Program-made: the position numbers and the translations under genes
In this document: positions 29,409-37,438 of the stretch, piece by piece
Position numbering within the stretch: the first letter of the stretch is position 1
How the letters are laid out: every line of letters starts with the position of its first letter
Assembly: GCA_934667175.1 (NCBI GenBank)
Contig: CAKULN010000028.1
Coordinates: 1-37,535, forward strand
Source: an uncultured Bacteroidales bacterium
GTDB taxonomy: Bacteria; Bacteroidota; Bacteroidia; Bacteroidales; UBA932
Direction: 5' to 3'
DNA length: 37,535 nt
Notes under the pieces: generated by a model
What the model saw: the letters and a program-made list of their open reading frames with translations, nothing else
Told to the model about the DNA's origin: nothing
Databases searched by the model: none

Positions 29409-30665
29409 ATGAGAAGAATATTCATGATTGTCTTGGCGGCGGCGCTGCCGGGACTGATGAACGGGATCAACGCTGAATCGTTTTCCGGCGGAAGGCTTCT
29501 GGACAAAACCTTGAGGATTGACTACATATTCAGTGGATCGGACAAGGATTGTGACATCGCTGTCGCTGAGTTGCTTAGCCTCGACGGATGGTATGGAAGG
29601 CGTACCAACCTGAAGGAGGTTCCTCTTCGAGGCAACGGACAGCTCACGATGACGGACAAGGCCACGGGAGACACGCTCTACAGGATGTCGTTCTGTACGC
29701 TGTTCCAAGAGTGGCAGGCGACAGAAGAGGCCACGAGAGTTCGTAGGAGTTTCGAGAACGTGTTCCTTGTTCCGATGCCTGCCGCTCCGGCTGAAATCAC
29801 GGTGCAACTCTATGATTTCCATGCAAATGTGTCCGCAAGTCTCAAGCATCCTGTCAATCCGAAAGACATTCTTATAAGGCCCGTGGATGGCGAACCGCAG
29901 ACAAAGACGCTTCTGTCCAGCGGAGATCCTAAAGAGAAAATTGATGTTGTCATCCTGGCAGAAGGCTACACCGAGAACGAGATGGACATATTCTTCAAGG
30001 ATGCCGAGAGCACCGTCGAGAATCTCCTGAGACACGAGCCGTTCAAATCAATGAGCGACCGGTTCAACATTGTGGCCGTGGCATCGCCGTCGCAGGACAG
30101 CGGAGTCAGCGTGCCGCGCGAAGGCCTTTGGAAAAAGACTGCCGTGGACTCGCACTTCGACACGTTCTATTCTGACCGCTACCTCACGACCCTGCACCTG
30201 TTCAAGATGCACGACGCGCTTGCCGGAATCCCCTATGAGCACATCATAATCCTAGCCAACACCGACACTTACGGAGGAGGCGGCATCTACAATTCCTACA
30301 CTCTCACAACGGCCCACCACAAACTATTCGGCCCGGTGGTGGTCCACGAGTTCGGCCACAGCTTCGGCGGTCTGACAGATGAATATGCCTACGACGACCA
30401 GTACGTTGAATATTACTACCCGGACATCGAGCCTTGGGAGCAAAACATCACCACGAAGGCCAACTTCGAGAGCAAGTGGAAGGACCTTTACGACCAAGGT
30501 ATCGTAGGTCTTGTCGAAGGCGGTGGCTACCAAACAAAAGGTGTCTGGCGTCCGTGCGAGGACTGCCGCATGAGGACCAACACAGCAGAAGCCTTCTGCC
30601 CGGTCTGCCAGCGCGCCATCGAGCGCATCATCCGCTTCTACACCGAAGAATCTAATGATCAATGA
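29409..30665 (+). CDS. M64-family (IgA-peptidase type) secreted metallopeptidase
   Basis: A 418-residue exported zinc metallopeptidase. The signal peptide is MRRIFMIVLAAALPGLMNGI to about NAE (residue 24). The N-terminal M64_N-like beta domain spans about 25-170 (LRIDYIFSGSDKDCDIAVAE). The catalytic domain begins at KIDVVILAEGYTENEMDIFF and contains the zinc site VVHEFGHSFGGLTDEYAY, an HExxH with third ligand in the Asp-Glu-Tyr region, as in family M64. A C-terminal CxxC pair (WRPCEDCRMRTN, FCPVCQRAIE) may form a disulfide or a small zinc site. The start ATG 29409 is used rather than the TTG nine bases earlier. The stop overlaps the next gene by ATGA. Confidence 0.92.
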   Translation: MRRIFMIVLAAALPGLMNGINAESFSGGRLLDKTLRIDYIFSGSDKDCDIAVAELLSLDGWYGRRTNLKEVPLRGNGQLTMTDKATGDTLYRMSFCTLFQEWQATEEATRVRRSFENVFLVPMPAAPAEITVQLYDFHANVSASLKHPVNPKDILIRPVDGEPQTKTLLSSGDPKEKIDVVILAEGYTENEMDIFFKDAESTVENLLRHEPFKSMSDRFNIVAVASPSQDSGVSVPREGLWKKTAVDSHFDTFYSDRYLTTLHLFKMHDALAGIPYEHIIILANTDTYGGGGIYNSYTLTTAHHKLFGPVVVHEFGHSFGGLTDEYAYDDQYVEYYYPDIEPWEQNITTKANFESKWKDLYDQGIVGLVEGGGYQTKGVWRPCEDCRMRTNTAEAFCPVCQRAIERIIRFYTEESNDQ

Positions 30666-31573
30666 ATATGTTGAAACGGAAAATCGAAGCGTCAGCGGAC
30701 GGACTACAGATCGCGATGCTGATCAGTGAGCCGGTGGGCGAGCCTAAGGGAATCGTACAAATTGTACACGGAATGTGTGAGCACAAGGAAAGATACGTTC
30801 CTTTCATGGAATATCTTTCCGCTCATGGCTACATCTGTGCAGTACACGATCATCGGGGACATGGCGAGACAGTTCTAGCCGAGGAAGATCTGGGCTACAT
30901 GTACAAAGGTGGCTGGAAGGCGTTGGTTGAGGACATCCGGGCAGTGCAGAACGAGATCAAGGCTTCTTACCCAGCTCTGCCTTATACCATGTTCGGGCAC
31001 AGCATGGGATCAATGGCCGTACGCTCATTCACAAAGCGTTACGATGACAGCATCGACACACTATTCGTTTGTGGATGCCCAAGCTATAACCCTGCAGGAG
31101 GAGCAGGACGATTTCTGGCAAGCGTGATCGGAATGTTCAAGGGGGAACACTACCGCTCACCTCTCCTCCAGAAACTGTCTTTTGGCTCATTCAACAAACC
31201 GTTCGAGTCCGAGGGCTACCCTTCAGCTTGGGTCTGCTCCGACAAGGACACCTTGGAAGCCTACCACAACGACCCTCACTGCACATTCATCTTCACTGTC
31301 AACGGGTTCAAGAACCTTTTGGATCTAATGCAGGACTGCTACAGCCCTAAAGGTTGGAAAATGGCCAATCCAGATCTACCGATCCACTTCATCTCCGGAG
31401 CGGAGGATCCTTGCCGGATTTCCGACAAAGCAATCGGCAAGGCGGCAAATCTGATGAAGCAAGTAGGTTACAGCCACACAGACCTACATCTCTACCCAGG
31501 AATGCGCCACGAAATTCTCAACGAGACAAACAGAATCCAAGTCTGGGAGGACGTCCTCGCCAGACTGGCATAA
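30662..31573 (+). CDS. Alpha/beta hydrolase, monoacylglycerol-lipase/lysophospholipase type
   Basis: A 303-residue serine hydrolase of the alpha/beta fold, likely cleaving monoacylglycerols, lysophospholipids or similar esters. The oxyanion region is IVQIVHGMCEHKERYVPFME (about 31-50), then AVHDHRGHGET. The nucleophile elbow is MFGHSMGSMAVR (Ser about 117). The acid is in FISGAEDPCRIS (Asp about 250) and the histidine in YPGMRHEILNE (about 282). There is no signal peptide, so it is cytoplasmic. The first ATG overlaps the M64 stop (ATGA), so the two are translationally coupled despite acting in different compartments. A second ATG two codons in is possible. Confidence 0.92.
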   Translation: MNMLKRKIEASADGLQIAMLISEPVGEPKGIVQIVHGMCEHKERYVPFMEYLSAHGYICAVHDHRGHGETVLAEEDLGYMYKGGWKALVEDIRAVQNEIKASYPALPYTMFGHSMGSMAVRSFTKRYDDSIDTLFVCGCPSYNPAGGAGRFLASVIGMFKGEHYRSPLLQKLSFGSFNKPFESEGYPSAWVCSDKDTLEAYHNDPHCTFIFTVNGFKNLLDLMQDCYSPKGWKMANPDLPIHFISGAEDPCRISDKAIGKAANLMKQVGYSHTDLHLYPGMRHEILNETNRIQVWEDVLARLA

Positions 31574-31599
31574 AAAGCGCTTACTCTGCCGGAATATTC

Positions 31600-32784
31600 C
31601 TAATAAACCTTGACCTTGAGTTTTGAATATGCCCTCTCTACCTTCTGAAGGGCTTTCTCCACAGTCTCGTCAGTGGCAAGGATGACACCGACCCTGCGAT
31701 GGCCTCTGATTTCAGGCTTTCCGAAGAACCGAACCTGAACGCCCGGTTCCTCAAGAACCTTGTCAACATCTTGGAACTCATATTCATTGGTATTTCCCTC
31801 GACAACGATCGCCTTCGAGGCTGACGGCCCATAAAAACGGACTTCAGGAATCGGCAGTCCAAGTACAGCGCGCGCATGAAGGGCGAACTCGGACATGTCC
31901 TGCGAGATCATCGTCACCATTCCGGTGTCATGCGGTCTTGGAGACACTTCACTGAATATCACATCCTCTCCTTTGACGAAGAGTTCGACTCCGAATATTC
32001 CGTAGCCGCCCAGCGCCGCGGTGATTTTCCCCGCTATCTCCTGAGCCTTCTTCTCAGCGGCTACGCTCATGCCCTGAGGCTGCCAAGACTCACGATAATC
32101 CCCATCGACCTGATGATGGCCCACTGGTTTGAGGAAAGTAGTTCCGGCACAATGACGTACAGTCAAAAGAGTGATCTCGTAGTCAAAATCCACGAAGCCC
32201 TCAACGATGACCTTTCCGCCTCCGGCACGTCCGCCCTCCTGAGAGATCTTCCACGCCTTAGCGACCTGAGACTCATCCCGCACCACACTCTGGCCATGGC
32301 CGGAAGAGCTCATCACAGGCTTCACCACACACGGGAAGCCAATCCGAGCCACAGCGGCCTTGAACTCATCCTCTGTCTGGGCGAACTCGTATCTTGAGGT
32401 TGGAATGCCAAGTTCCTCGGCAGCCAGACGCCTGATCCCCTCCCTGTTCATTGTCAGGTAAGTGGCATTGGCGGTCGGGATTACCTTATAGCCCTTCTTT
32501 TCGAGCTCAACAAGTTTCGGAGTAGCAATAGCCTCGACCTCTGGGATGATCAGATCAGGTTTTTCTTCCTCTATCATGGAAGCAAGTGCTTCTCCGTCAA
32601 GCATCGACAGAACATGAGACGACTGAGCAACCTGCATCGCCGGAGCGTTCGGATATTTATCCACAGCCACGACATGCACACCGTAGCGCTCAAGTTCAAT
32701 AGCGATTTCTTTTCCAAGTTCTCCAGATCCGCAGAGAACGGCCTTTTCCCCGACAGGAGTGAAAGGATTACCAATGTTTGCCAT
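31600..32784 (-). CDS. purT: Formate-dependent phosphoribosylglycinamide formyltransferase
   Basis: A 394-residue ATP-grasp enzyme of purine synthesis that forms formyl-GAR from GAR, formate and ATP, bypassing folate-dependent PurN. The N-terminal substrate-binding part is seen in [20 protein letters not shown] and [20 protein letters not shown] (about 13-60). ATP-grasp elements include [20 protein letters not shown] (about 150-170) and [17 protein letters not shown]. The metal-binding region is [20 protein letters not shown] and [13 protein letters not shown] (about 262-296). The length is standard. It is monocistronic and converges with the hydrolase gene, with 26 bp between stops. It has its own promoter with a leader of about 20 nt. 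Confidence 0.97.
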   Translation of the reverse strand: MANIGNPFTPVGEKAVLCGSGELGKEIAIELERYGVHVVAVDKYPNAPAMQVAQSSHVLSMLDGEALASMIEEEKPDLIIPEVEAIATPKLVELEKKGYKVIPTANATYLTMNREGIRRLAAEELGIPTSRYEFAQTEDEFKAAVARIGFPCVVKPVMSSSGHGQSVVRDESQVAKAWKISQEGGRAGGGKVIVEGFVDFDYEITLLTVRHCAGTTFLKPVGHHQVDGDYRESWQPQGMSVAAEKKAQEIAGKITAALGGYGIFGVELFVKGEDVIFSEVSPRPHDTGMVTMISQDMSEFALHARAVLGLPIPEVRFYGPSASKAIVVEGNTNEYEFQDVDKVLEEPGVQVRFFGKPEIRGHRRVGVILATDETVEKALQKVERAYSKLKVKVY

Positions 32785-32806
32785 ACCGAAAATGTGTTTG
32801 AATCCT

Positions 32807-32838
32807 CAAATTTACGAATATTCACCCACAGGGACAAG
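32807..32838 (-). promoter_or_regulatory. Promoter of purT
   Basis: On the minus strand CTTG (32835-32838), 20 bp, then TAAATTTG (32807-32814), 22 bp before the ATG. Confidence 0.6.
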
Positions 32839-32875
32839 GTTTTTTAAGATCTGCTGACACCTGTTCCTTACGTTC

Positions 32876-32937
32876 AAAGAACAAAGACATTCCCGAATTT
32901 TGGTAACGTGCAAAATTCGGGAATGTCTTTGTTCTTT
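32876..32937. terminator. 27-bp perfect inverted repeat downstream of malQ
   Basis: The arms (32876-32902 and 32911-32937) are fully complementary over 27 bp, with an 8-nt loop (GTAACGTG). The inner stem contains CATTCCCGAATTTTG. The arms begin and end in AAAGAACAAAG/CTTTGTTCTTT, giving A/T-rich ends on both strands. Its place 18 bp after the malQ stop suggests a terminator, though the stem is far longer than needed. Confidence 0.75.
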
Positions 32938-32955
32938 AACGTCTCAACCTGATGT

Positions 32956-35535
32956 CTAACCTCTTCCTGAATCGGAAATAAGGTCGTGCAGATTGCGGTT
33001 GAAGTCGGAGCGGGACAGGAGATCCTCAAGGGTGAGGTGCATCCTCCAGCGCCAATAGTGACGGGAAATGGCCGGGATGTTGATGCGCTCGTCTTCCGGT
33101 TTGCCTTGATAGCGGACCTCTCCGTCTATGGACATCCAGTCCTGAAGCGGGAGGATACACAGCATCGAAGGAGAGTTTAGGTGCTGGTTCACAATCCGTT
33201 CGCAGATCCACGGCTCGCAGAAGTACGGGGCCTGCCCTTCACAATGGAGGATTTCATGATAGAACCTTTCGGACATGGCACGGTCTTCCTCCCACCAACC
33301 ACGCAAGGTAGAGGTGTCATGGGTTCCGGTAGCGCAGACCGAAAGATATGGATAGGTCCACGGCTCGTCAAATGTCTTCTCTGGAGACTTAGGCATCCTC
33401 TGGATCTCAAGCGACAGGATGTGCAGATCCTTCATCACCTCAGGAACACAGGCCGGAATCATGCCGAGATCCTCTCCGCAGGCTAGCATTCCGGTGGAAT
33501 CCAGAAGGGCAGGCAACTTTCTCATGGCGCACTCCTTCCAGAAACCGTTGTGACGATGGTAGAAGAAATCATTGTAGAGATCGTTGTAGGCGTTCTTGAA
33601 GTAATCGTTAAGTGCCCGGAAGTCCTCTGTGTTCTGGGCTGCGATTCTAGGATGATACCATCCGTCACGATGAGGATCCGGGACAAACAACTGAGAGTTA
33701 GGGTCAAATCCCCTGCCTCTCAGTTCATCAGCCGAGTAAGGAAGCGCAGGATTGAAATGGCCAAGCAAGCCCGACTTCACCCCGACCGGAATCTCCCAAA
33801 TGCGGAAGAATCCAAGAATATGATCGATTCGGAAGGTGTCGAAATATTCACTCATCTTCTTCAGACGAGCCTTCCACCAAGCGTAGCCGTCCTTGGCCAT
33901 CTCCTCCCAATTGTAGGTCGGAAAACCCCAGTTCTGACCATCCGCAGAGAAAGCGTCAGGTGGTGCTCCAGCCTGAGAATCAAGGTTAAACAGGTGCGGA
34001 TACTGCCAGGCATCAACGCTCGTTCGGCTGATTCCGATCGGAAGGTCCCCCTTGATCGCCACGCCCTTCGAATGGGCATATTCAACAGTATCTTTCAGCT
34101 GCGAATCAAGGCAGAACTGGACGTAGCAGTAGAAGTCCGTCTCGCTCTTGTGCCTGCGGCAGAATGACTTGACCTTGGTTTCTGAATATTCAGAAAGAGA
34201 CTTCCATTTCCCGAACTCAGGAGTACCGTTGATGTCTCTCAAGACACAAAAAGCGGCATAAGGGATGAGCCAATCTTTGTTGGCGGAATAGAATTTCTTG
34301 TAGCTTTCCCCCGACATCACTTCCTGACCGACTTTCTCGAAAGCCTCTTTCAGAAGGCGGATCTTCTCATTATTAACTCTCTCGTAGTCAACGGCCGGGA
34401 GTGCGTTGAGTTCTTTCTGGAGAGTATTGTATTTCTTGTCGGCCTTGACCCCGGCATCAGGCAGATGGATGAACTGAGGGTGCAGGGCGAACGTCGAGTT
34501 CGCATTGTAAGGGTAAGAATCTGTCCACGTCCCGGTCATCGTGGTGTCGTTTATCGGCAGGAGCTGGATGATGCTCTGGCCTGTCTTTGCGGCCCAATCC
34601 ACCAGTTTTTTGAGGTCTTTGAACTCACCGACTCCGAAACTGGTCTCGCTGCGGAGGGAAAAGACAGGGATCGCGGTGCCTGCCCCGCGCCAAGGCCTAA
34701 TCTCGAACTCCGGAACGGCATCTCTTATCTCCAGCAGACGGCCCTTGGCCGGAACTTCCGCGAAGAAATGGTTGGGGCCGGACTCCCAGACTTTAGGTTT
34801 CTTCGTCTTTGTGTCCAGAATAACGAATTTATACTCAAACGGTTCCTTCACATTAAGGGATACGTTCCAAAGCGGAGCGGCTATAGGCGTCAACGGTACG
34901 GATTTTTTCCAGTCATCGAACATTTTGCCACTACCGGTTATGGCCAGCACCTCATCCTTACGGATACGAGCTCCCGGAACGGTAAAGGTCACATTACCGG
35001 AACGCTTGGGCGAAGCCGACTTCCTTTTGAATATCACATCGGTGAAGGCCTTGGTCCAGAACGGTGAGTCTTCCGGACGGTCCTGCCACCGGTCGCGGAT
35101 TTCAAGAGACTCGGTCGCTGAGCCTGTCGAAGCGACTGAGCTTGCCGAAGCAACTGAGCCTGCCGAAGCGACCAGTGTTTTGATGGTCGCTGAGCTTGTC
35201 GAAGCGTCGGTCCCTTCGACAAGCTCAGGGACCGACGTTTCCACGGTTGGTGAGCCCTGCCGAACCACGGTTGGTGAGCCCTGTCGAACCATGGTTGGTG
35301 AGCCCTGTCGAACCACAGCGACCGTATGCCTTCCCCACTCACGCCGCACACACCGCCCGTCACGGCAAAGTTCAAAGGAATATTCAAGGGCATCCGTCGT
35401 GTCCGGAACTTCCAAAGAAGCCTCCCAGCGCCCTCCGGCGACATATTCCATAGCTATTGATTGACCATCGGAGAGGTTCAGAAAAAGTTCCTCCCCAGGC
35501 GAAGTGAAATATTCAAGGGTAATTTTAAGTCGCAT
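32956..35535 (-). CDS. malQ: 4-alpha-glucanotransferase (GH77) with two N-terminal CBM20-like domains
   Basis: An 859-residue cytoplasmic amylomaltase/disproportionating enzyme that transfers glucan chains in maltodextrin or glycogen use. The start MRLKITLEYFTSPGEELFLN at 35535 begins the first CBM20-like domain (about 1-74). A repeat-encoded linker follows (about 75-145). The second CBM20-like domain spans about 165-265 (AITGSGKMFDDWKKSVPLTP, then PFEYKFVILD). The GH77 catalytic domain has SLRSETSFGVGEFKDLKKLV, GDLPIGISRTSVDAWQYPHL, the nucleophile Asp in FDTFRIDHILGFF, the acid/base Glu in ACGEDLGMIPACVPEV, and ATGTHDTSTLRGWWEED. The linker reads VRQGSPTMVRQGSPTVVRQG, VPELVEGTD and ASTGSATES, all translated hairpin repeats, inserted where relatives have a short loop. 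An ATG at 35607 is rejected because it adds an unrelated lead. Confidence 0.93.
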   Translation of the reverse strand: MRLKITLEYFTSPGEELFLNLSDGQSIAMEYVAGGRWEASLEVPDTTDALEYSFELCRDGRCVRREWGRHTVAVVRQGSPTMVRQGSPTVVRQGSPTVETSVPELVEGTDASTSSATIKTLVASAGSVASASSVASTGSATESLEIRDRWQDRPEDSPFWTKAFTDVIFKRKSASPKRSGNVTFTVPGARIRKDEVLAITGSGKMFDDWKKSVPLTPIAAPLWNVSLNVKEPFEYKFVILDTKTKKPKVWESGPNHFFAEVPAKGRLLEIRDAVPEFEIRPWRGAGTAIPVFSLRSETSFGVGEFKDLKKLVDWAAKTGQSIIQLLPINDTTMTGTWTDSYPYNANSTFALHPQFIHLPDAGVKADKKYNTLQKELNALPAVDYERVNNEKIRLLKEAFEKVGQEVMSGESYKKFYSANKDWLIPYAAFCVLRDINGTPEFGKWKSLSEYSETKVKSFCRRHKSETDFYCYVQFCLDSQLKDTVEYAHSKGVAIKGDLPIGISRTSVDAWQYPHLFNLDSQAGAPPDAFSADGQNWGFPTYNWEEMAKDGYAWWKARLKKMSEYFDTFRIDHILGFFRIWEIPVGVKSGLLGHFNPALPYSADELRGRGFDPNSQLFVPDPHRDGWYHPRIAAQNTEDFRALNDYFKNAYNDLYNDFFYHRHNGFWKECAMRKLPALLDSTGMLACGEDLGMIPACVPEVMKDLHILSLEIQRMPKSPEKTFDEPWTYPYLSVCATGTHDTSTLRGWWEEDRAMSERFYHEILHCEGQAPYFCEPWICERIVNQHLNSPSMLCILPLQDWMSIDGEVRYQGKPEDERINIPAISRHYWRWRMHLTLEDLLSRSDFNRNLHDLISDSGRG
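35112..35316. repeat. Hairpin repeat cluster encoding the malQ linker
   Basis: At least five GGTCGCTGAGCYTGYCGAAGCG-type arms are present, one of them paired as CCCTTCGACAAGCTCAGGG. They are followed by three GGTTGGTGAGCCCTGYCGAACC units. All are read in frame on the minus strand. Confidence 0.85.
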
Positions 35536-35797
35536 ATTGTCTTCATCGGCGGAATTTGTCCGCTCGCAATCTGCAATATTAGCGAAAATATCTGAATTTA
35601 GTAACATGAAAAAAATAAGTTGCTTCAGATTAAGAGAATATTTTCGAGGATAGACCTATTTTCGAAGAAGGAGTGTGCCGGTGGCACATGACTGATGAGA
35701 AAAGAGATATAGACCGAAAAGATTCCTTAAGGTGATGCAGGTTACTTTTTGAAGGTTACTTATTAAATACGGTTTTGAGAACAAACCAAACCGGAAA
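35536..35797. other. Intergenic region between malQ and the U32 gene
   Basis: No gene is seen. A small hairpin TGTGCC/GGCACA lies near 35674-35688, and a short direct repeat (AGGTTACTT twice) near 35738-35762. No clear malQ promoter could be placed. Confidence 0.45.
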
Positions 35798-35829
35798 TTT
35801 GTGATTGGCGATTTTATGGATTAATTTTG
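35798..35829 (+). promoter_or_regulatory. Promoter of the U32-family gene
   Basis: TTTG (35798-35801), 20 bp, then TAATTTTG (35822-35829), 20 bp before the ATG: a full consensus match. Confidence 0.75.
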
Positions 35830-35849
35830 AGGGATAATATTCAGAGACA

Positions 35850-37118
35850 ATGGACAAGAAAGAACTTGAGATAATGGCGCCGGCGGGCAATTTCGAATGC
35901 CTGCACGCTGCGATTCAGGGTGGAGCGGACTCCGTCTATTTCGGGGTGGGCAACCTCAACATGCGCTCGCACTCGGCGAACAACTTCACGCCGGATGACC
36001 TGCCGAAGATTGTGGAGATCTGCCGGGAATATGGCGTCAAGACCTACATGACTCTGAATATAGTCCTTTACGGAGAGGATCTCGCTCCTATGCGGGAGGC
36101 TCTGGACGCGGCCAAGGCGGCTGGGGTGAACGCAATCATCGCCTCGGACATGGCTGCGATAACATATTGCCGTAAAATAGGGCTGGAAGTGCACATCTCA
36201 ACCCAGCTCAACGTGTCGAATGTCGAGGCGCTGCGATTCTACTCGCAGTTCGCGGACGTGATAGTGCTGGCAAGGGAACTTAACCTGCGCCAGGTCAAGG
36301 ATATTCATGAAGCCATCGTACGGGAAGGGATCAAGGGGCCGTCCGGGAATCTGGTGCGGATCGAGATGTTCGCACACGGGGCGCTCTGCATGGCGGTGTC
36401 CGGGAAGTGCTACCTCAGCCTCCAGACCTACGGAGCATCAGCGAACCGGGGAGCATGCTACCAGCTTTGCCGCAGGGGGTACGAGGTCACGGACCTTGAG
36501 ACAGGCACGAAACTGAACATCGACAACAAGTACATCATGTCACCCAAGGATTTGTGTACCATCGAGTTCATGGACAAGATCATCGACGCAGGGGTAAAAG
36601 TCTTCAAGATCGAGGGACGGGCAAGAAGCGCTGAATATGTCAAAAAGACTGCTGAGTGCTATCGTCGGGCAGCGGACGCTGTCTGCGAGGGACGTTACAC
36701 GCCTGAGCTGGCAGCCTCATTGAAAGAGGAACTGTCCGAAGTCTTCAACAGAGGCTTCTGGGACGGTTACTATCAAGGTGCGAAACTCGGGGAATGGAGC
36801 GACGTCTATGGCAGCCACGCCACCCGCAAGAAGATCTACTGCGGAAAGATCACGAACTGGTTCGACAGGATCTCAGTGGCGGAAGTCTTGGTGGAATCCG
36901 AGGCCTTACGCAAAGGTGACGACATCCTGATCATCGGAGAGACCACCGGAGTCATCGAACAGAATGTCAGCGAGATCCGTGTTGACCTAAAGCCAAGCGG
37001 GAAGGCCGCAAAAGGCACCCTCTGCTCTATTCCGATATTATTCCCAGCCGACATCCGCACCCCCGGTGGCAAAAAGCTCCGCCGAGGCGACAAAGTTTAC
37101 ATCTGGCGGCAGGTCTGA
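35850..37118 (+). CDS. U32 peptidase-family protein (TrhP/YegQ-like)
   Basis: A 422-residue cytoplasmic protein of the U32 family. It opens with ELEIMAPAGNFECLHAAIQG and ADSVYFGVGNLNMRSHSANN (about 5-45) and carries the family signature FAHGALCMAVSGKCYLS (about 174-190). It then has RGACYQLCRRGYEV with two cysteines and KDLCTIEFMDKIIDAGVKVF. The cysteines around these motifs are those that bind an iron-sulfur cluster in the TrhP group, which makes 5-hydroxyuridine at the tRNA wobble position from prephenate; some relatives were described as collagenases. The length and the C-terminal beta domain (ending KLRRGDKVYIWRQV) fit the tRNA-modification branch, but this cannot be settled here. It is monocistronic with a consensus promoter. 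Confidence 0.9.
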   Translation: MDKKELEIMAPAGNFECLHAAIQGGADSVYFGVGNLNMRSHSANNFTPDDLPKIVEICREYGVKTYMTLNIVLYGEDLAPMREALDAAKAAGVNAIIASDMAAITYCRKIGLEVHISTQLNVSNVEALRFYSQFADVIVLARELNLRQVKDIHEAIVREGIKGPSGNLVRIEMFAHGALCMAVSGKCYLSLQTYGASANRGACYQLCRRGYEVTDLETGTKLNIDNKYIMSPKDLCTIEFMDKIIDAGVKVFKIEGRARSAEYVKKTAECYRRAADAVCEGRYTPELAASLKEELSEVFNRGFWDGYYQGAKLGEWSDVYGSHATRKKIYCGKITNWFDRISVAEVLVESEALRKGDDILIIGETTGVIEQNVSEIRVDLKPSGKAAKGTLCSIPILFPADIRTPGGKKLRRGDKVYIWRQV

Positions 37119-37148
37119 GACTCCTCCTCTTTAGCTCTCAATAACGAT

Positions 37149-37307
37149 GCAACTTTCGGCAACGTTTTTGGTCGAAAATGCTGCCGTGGAGGGTCCTGAA
37201 GCACCTTTCAGCAGCATTAAAAGGTTTAAATGCTGCCGTAGGTGGTCAAACAGCACCCTTCGGCGACATTAAAAGGATAAAATGCGCTTGTTCAGTGCAA
37301 AGGCGAC
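37149..37307. repeat. 52-bp-period hairpin array, locus B
   Basis: Full 36-nt units lie at 37180-37215 and 37232-37267. Both start GCTGCCGT and carry AGCACC at the same place. A partial unit ends at 37163 and a shortened one runs 37284-37307. All are separated by exactly 16 nt. The 16-nt spacers are nearly identical to each other (ATTAAAAGGTTTAAAT and ATTAAAAGGATAAAAT). Confidence 0.75.
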
Positions 37308-37319
37308 ATGACATGACGG

Positions 37320-37340
37320 CCACCTCGATAGGCTCAGTGG
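37320..37340. repeat. Degenerate single hairpin unit
   Basis: CCAC and GTGG pair around CTCGATAGGCTCA, which matches the loop of the receptor-operon repeat with yet another flank pair. Confidence 0.5.
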
Positions 37341-37399
37341 TCCTAAAAAGTATTTCTAACCGGATTCAAGCACCTTCCCCTCGGCTGGATGACAAAAAT

Positions 37400-37438
37400 A
37401 AAAGCAGGCCTCCATTTAACGGATGGATACCTGCTTTT
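37400..37438 (+). terminator. Hairpin terminator downstream of the U32 gene
   Basis: AAAAGCAGG pairs with CCTGCTTTT, with an inner TCCAT/ATGGA pairing, followed by a pyrimidine-rich tail. The last 97 bases of the window hold nothing recognisable. Confidence 0.65.

Noticed and set aside
34541..35464. Long plus-strand frame opposite malQ, kept open by the repeats
   Set aside because: The hairpin units lack stops in most frames, so they lengthen shadow frames; malQ on the other strand has all its catalytic motifs.
37149..37307. CRISPR array (regular 36-nt units)
   Set aside because: The 16-nt spacers are almost identical to each other, which excludes acquired spacers.
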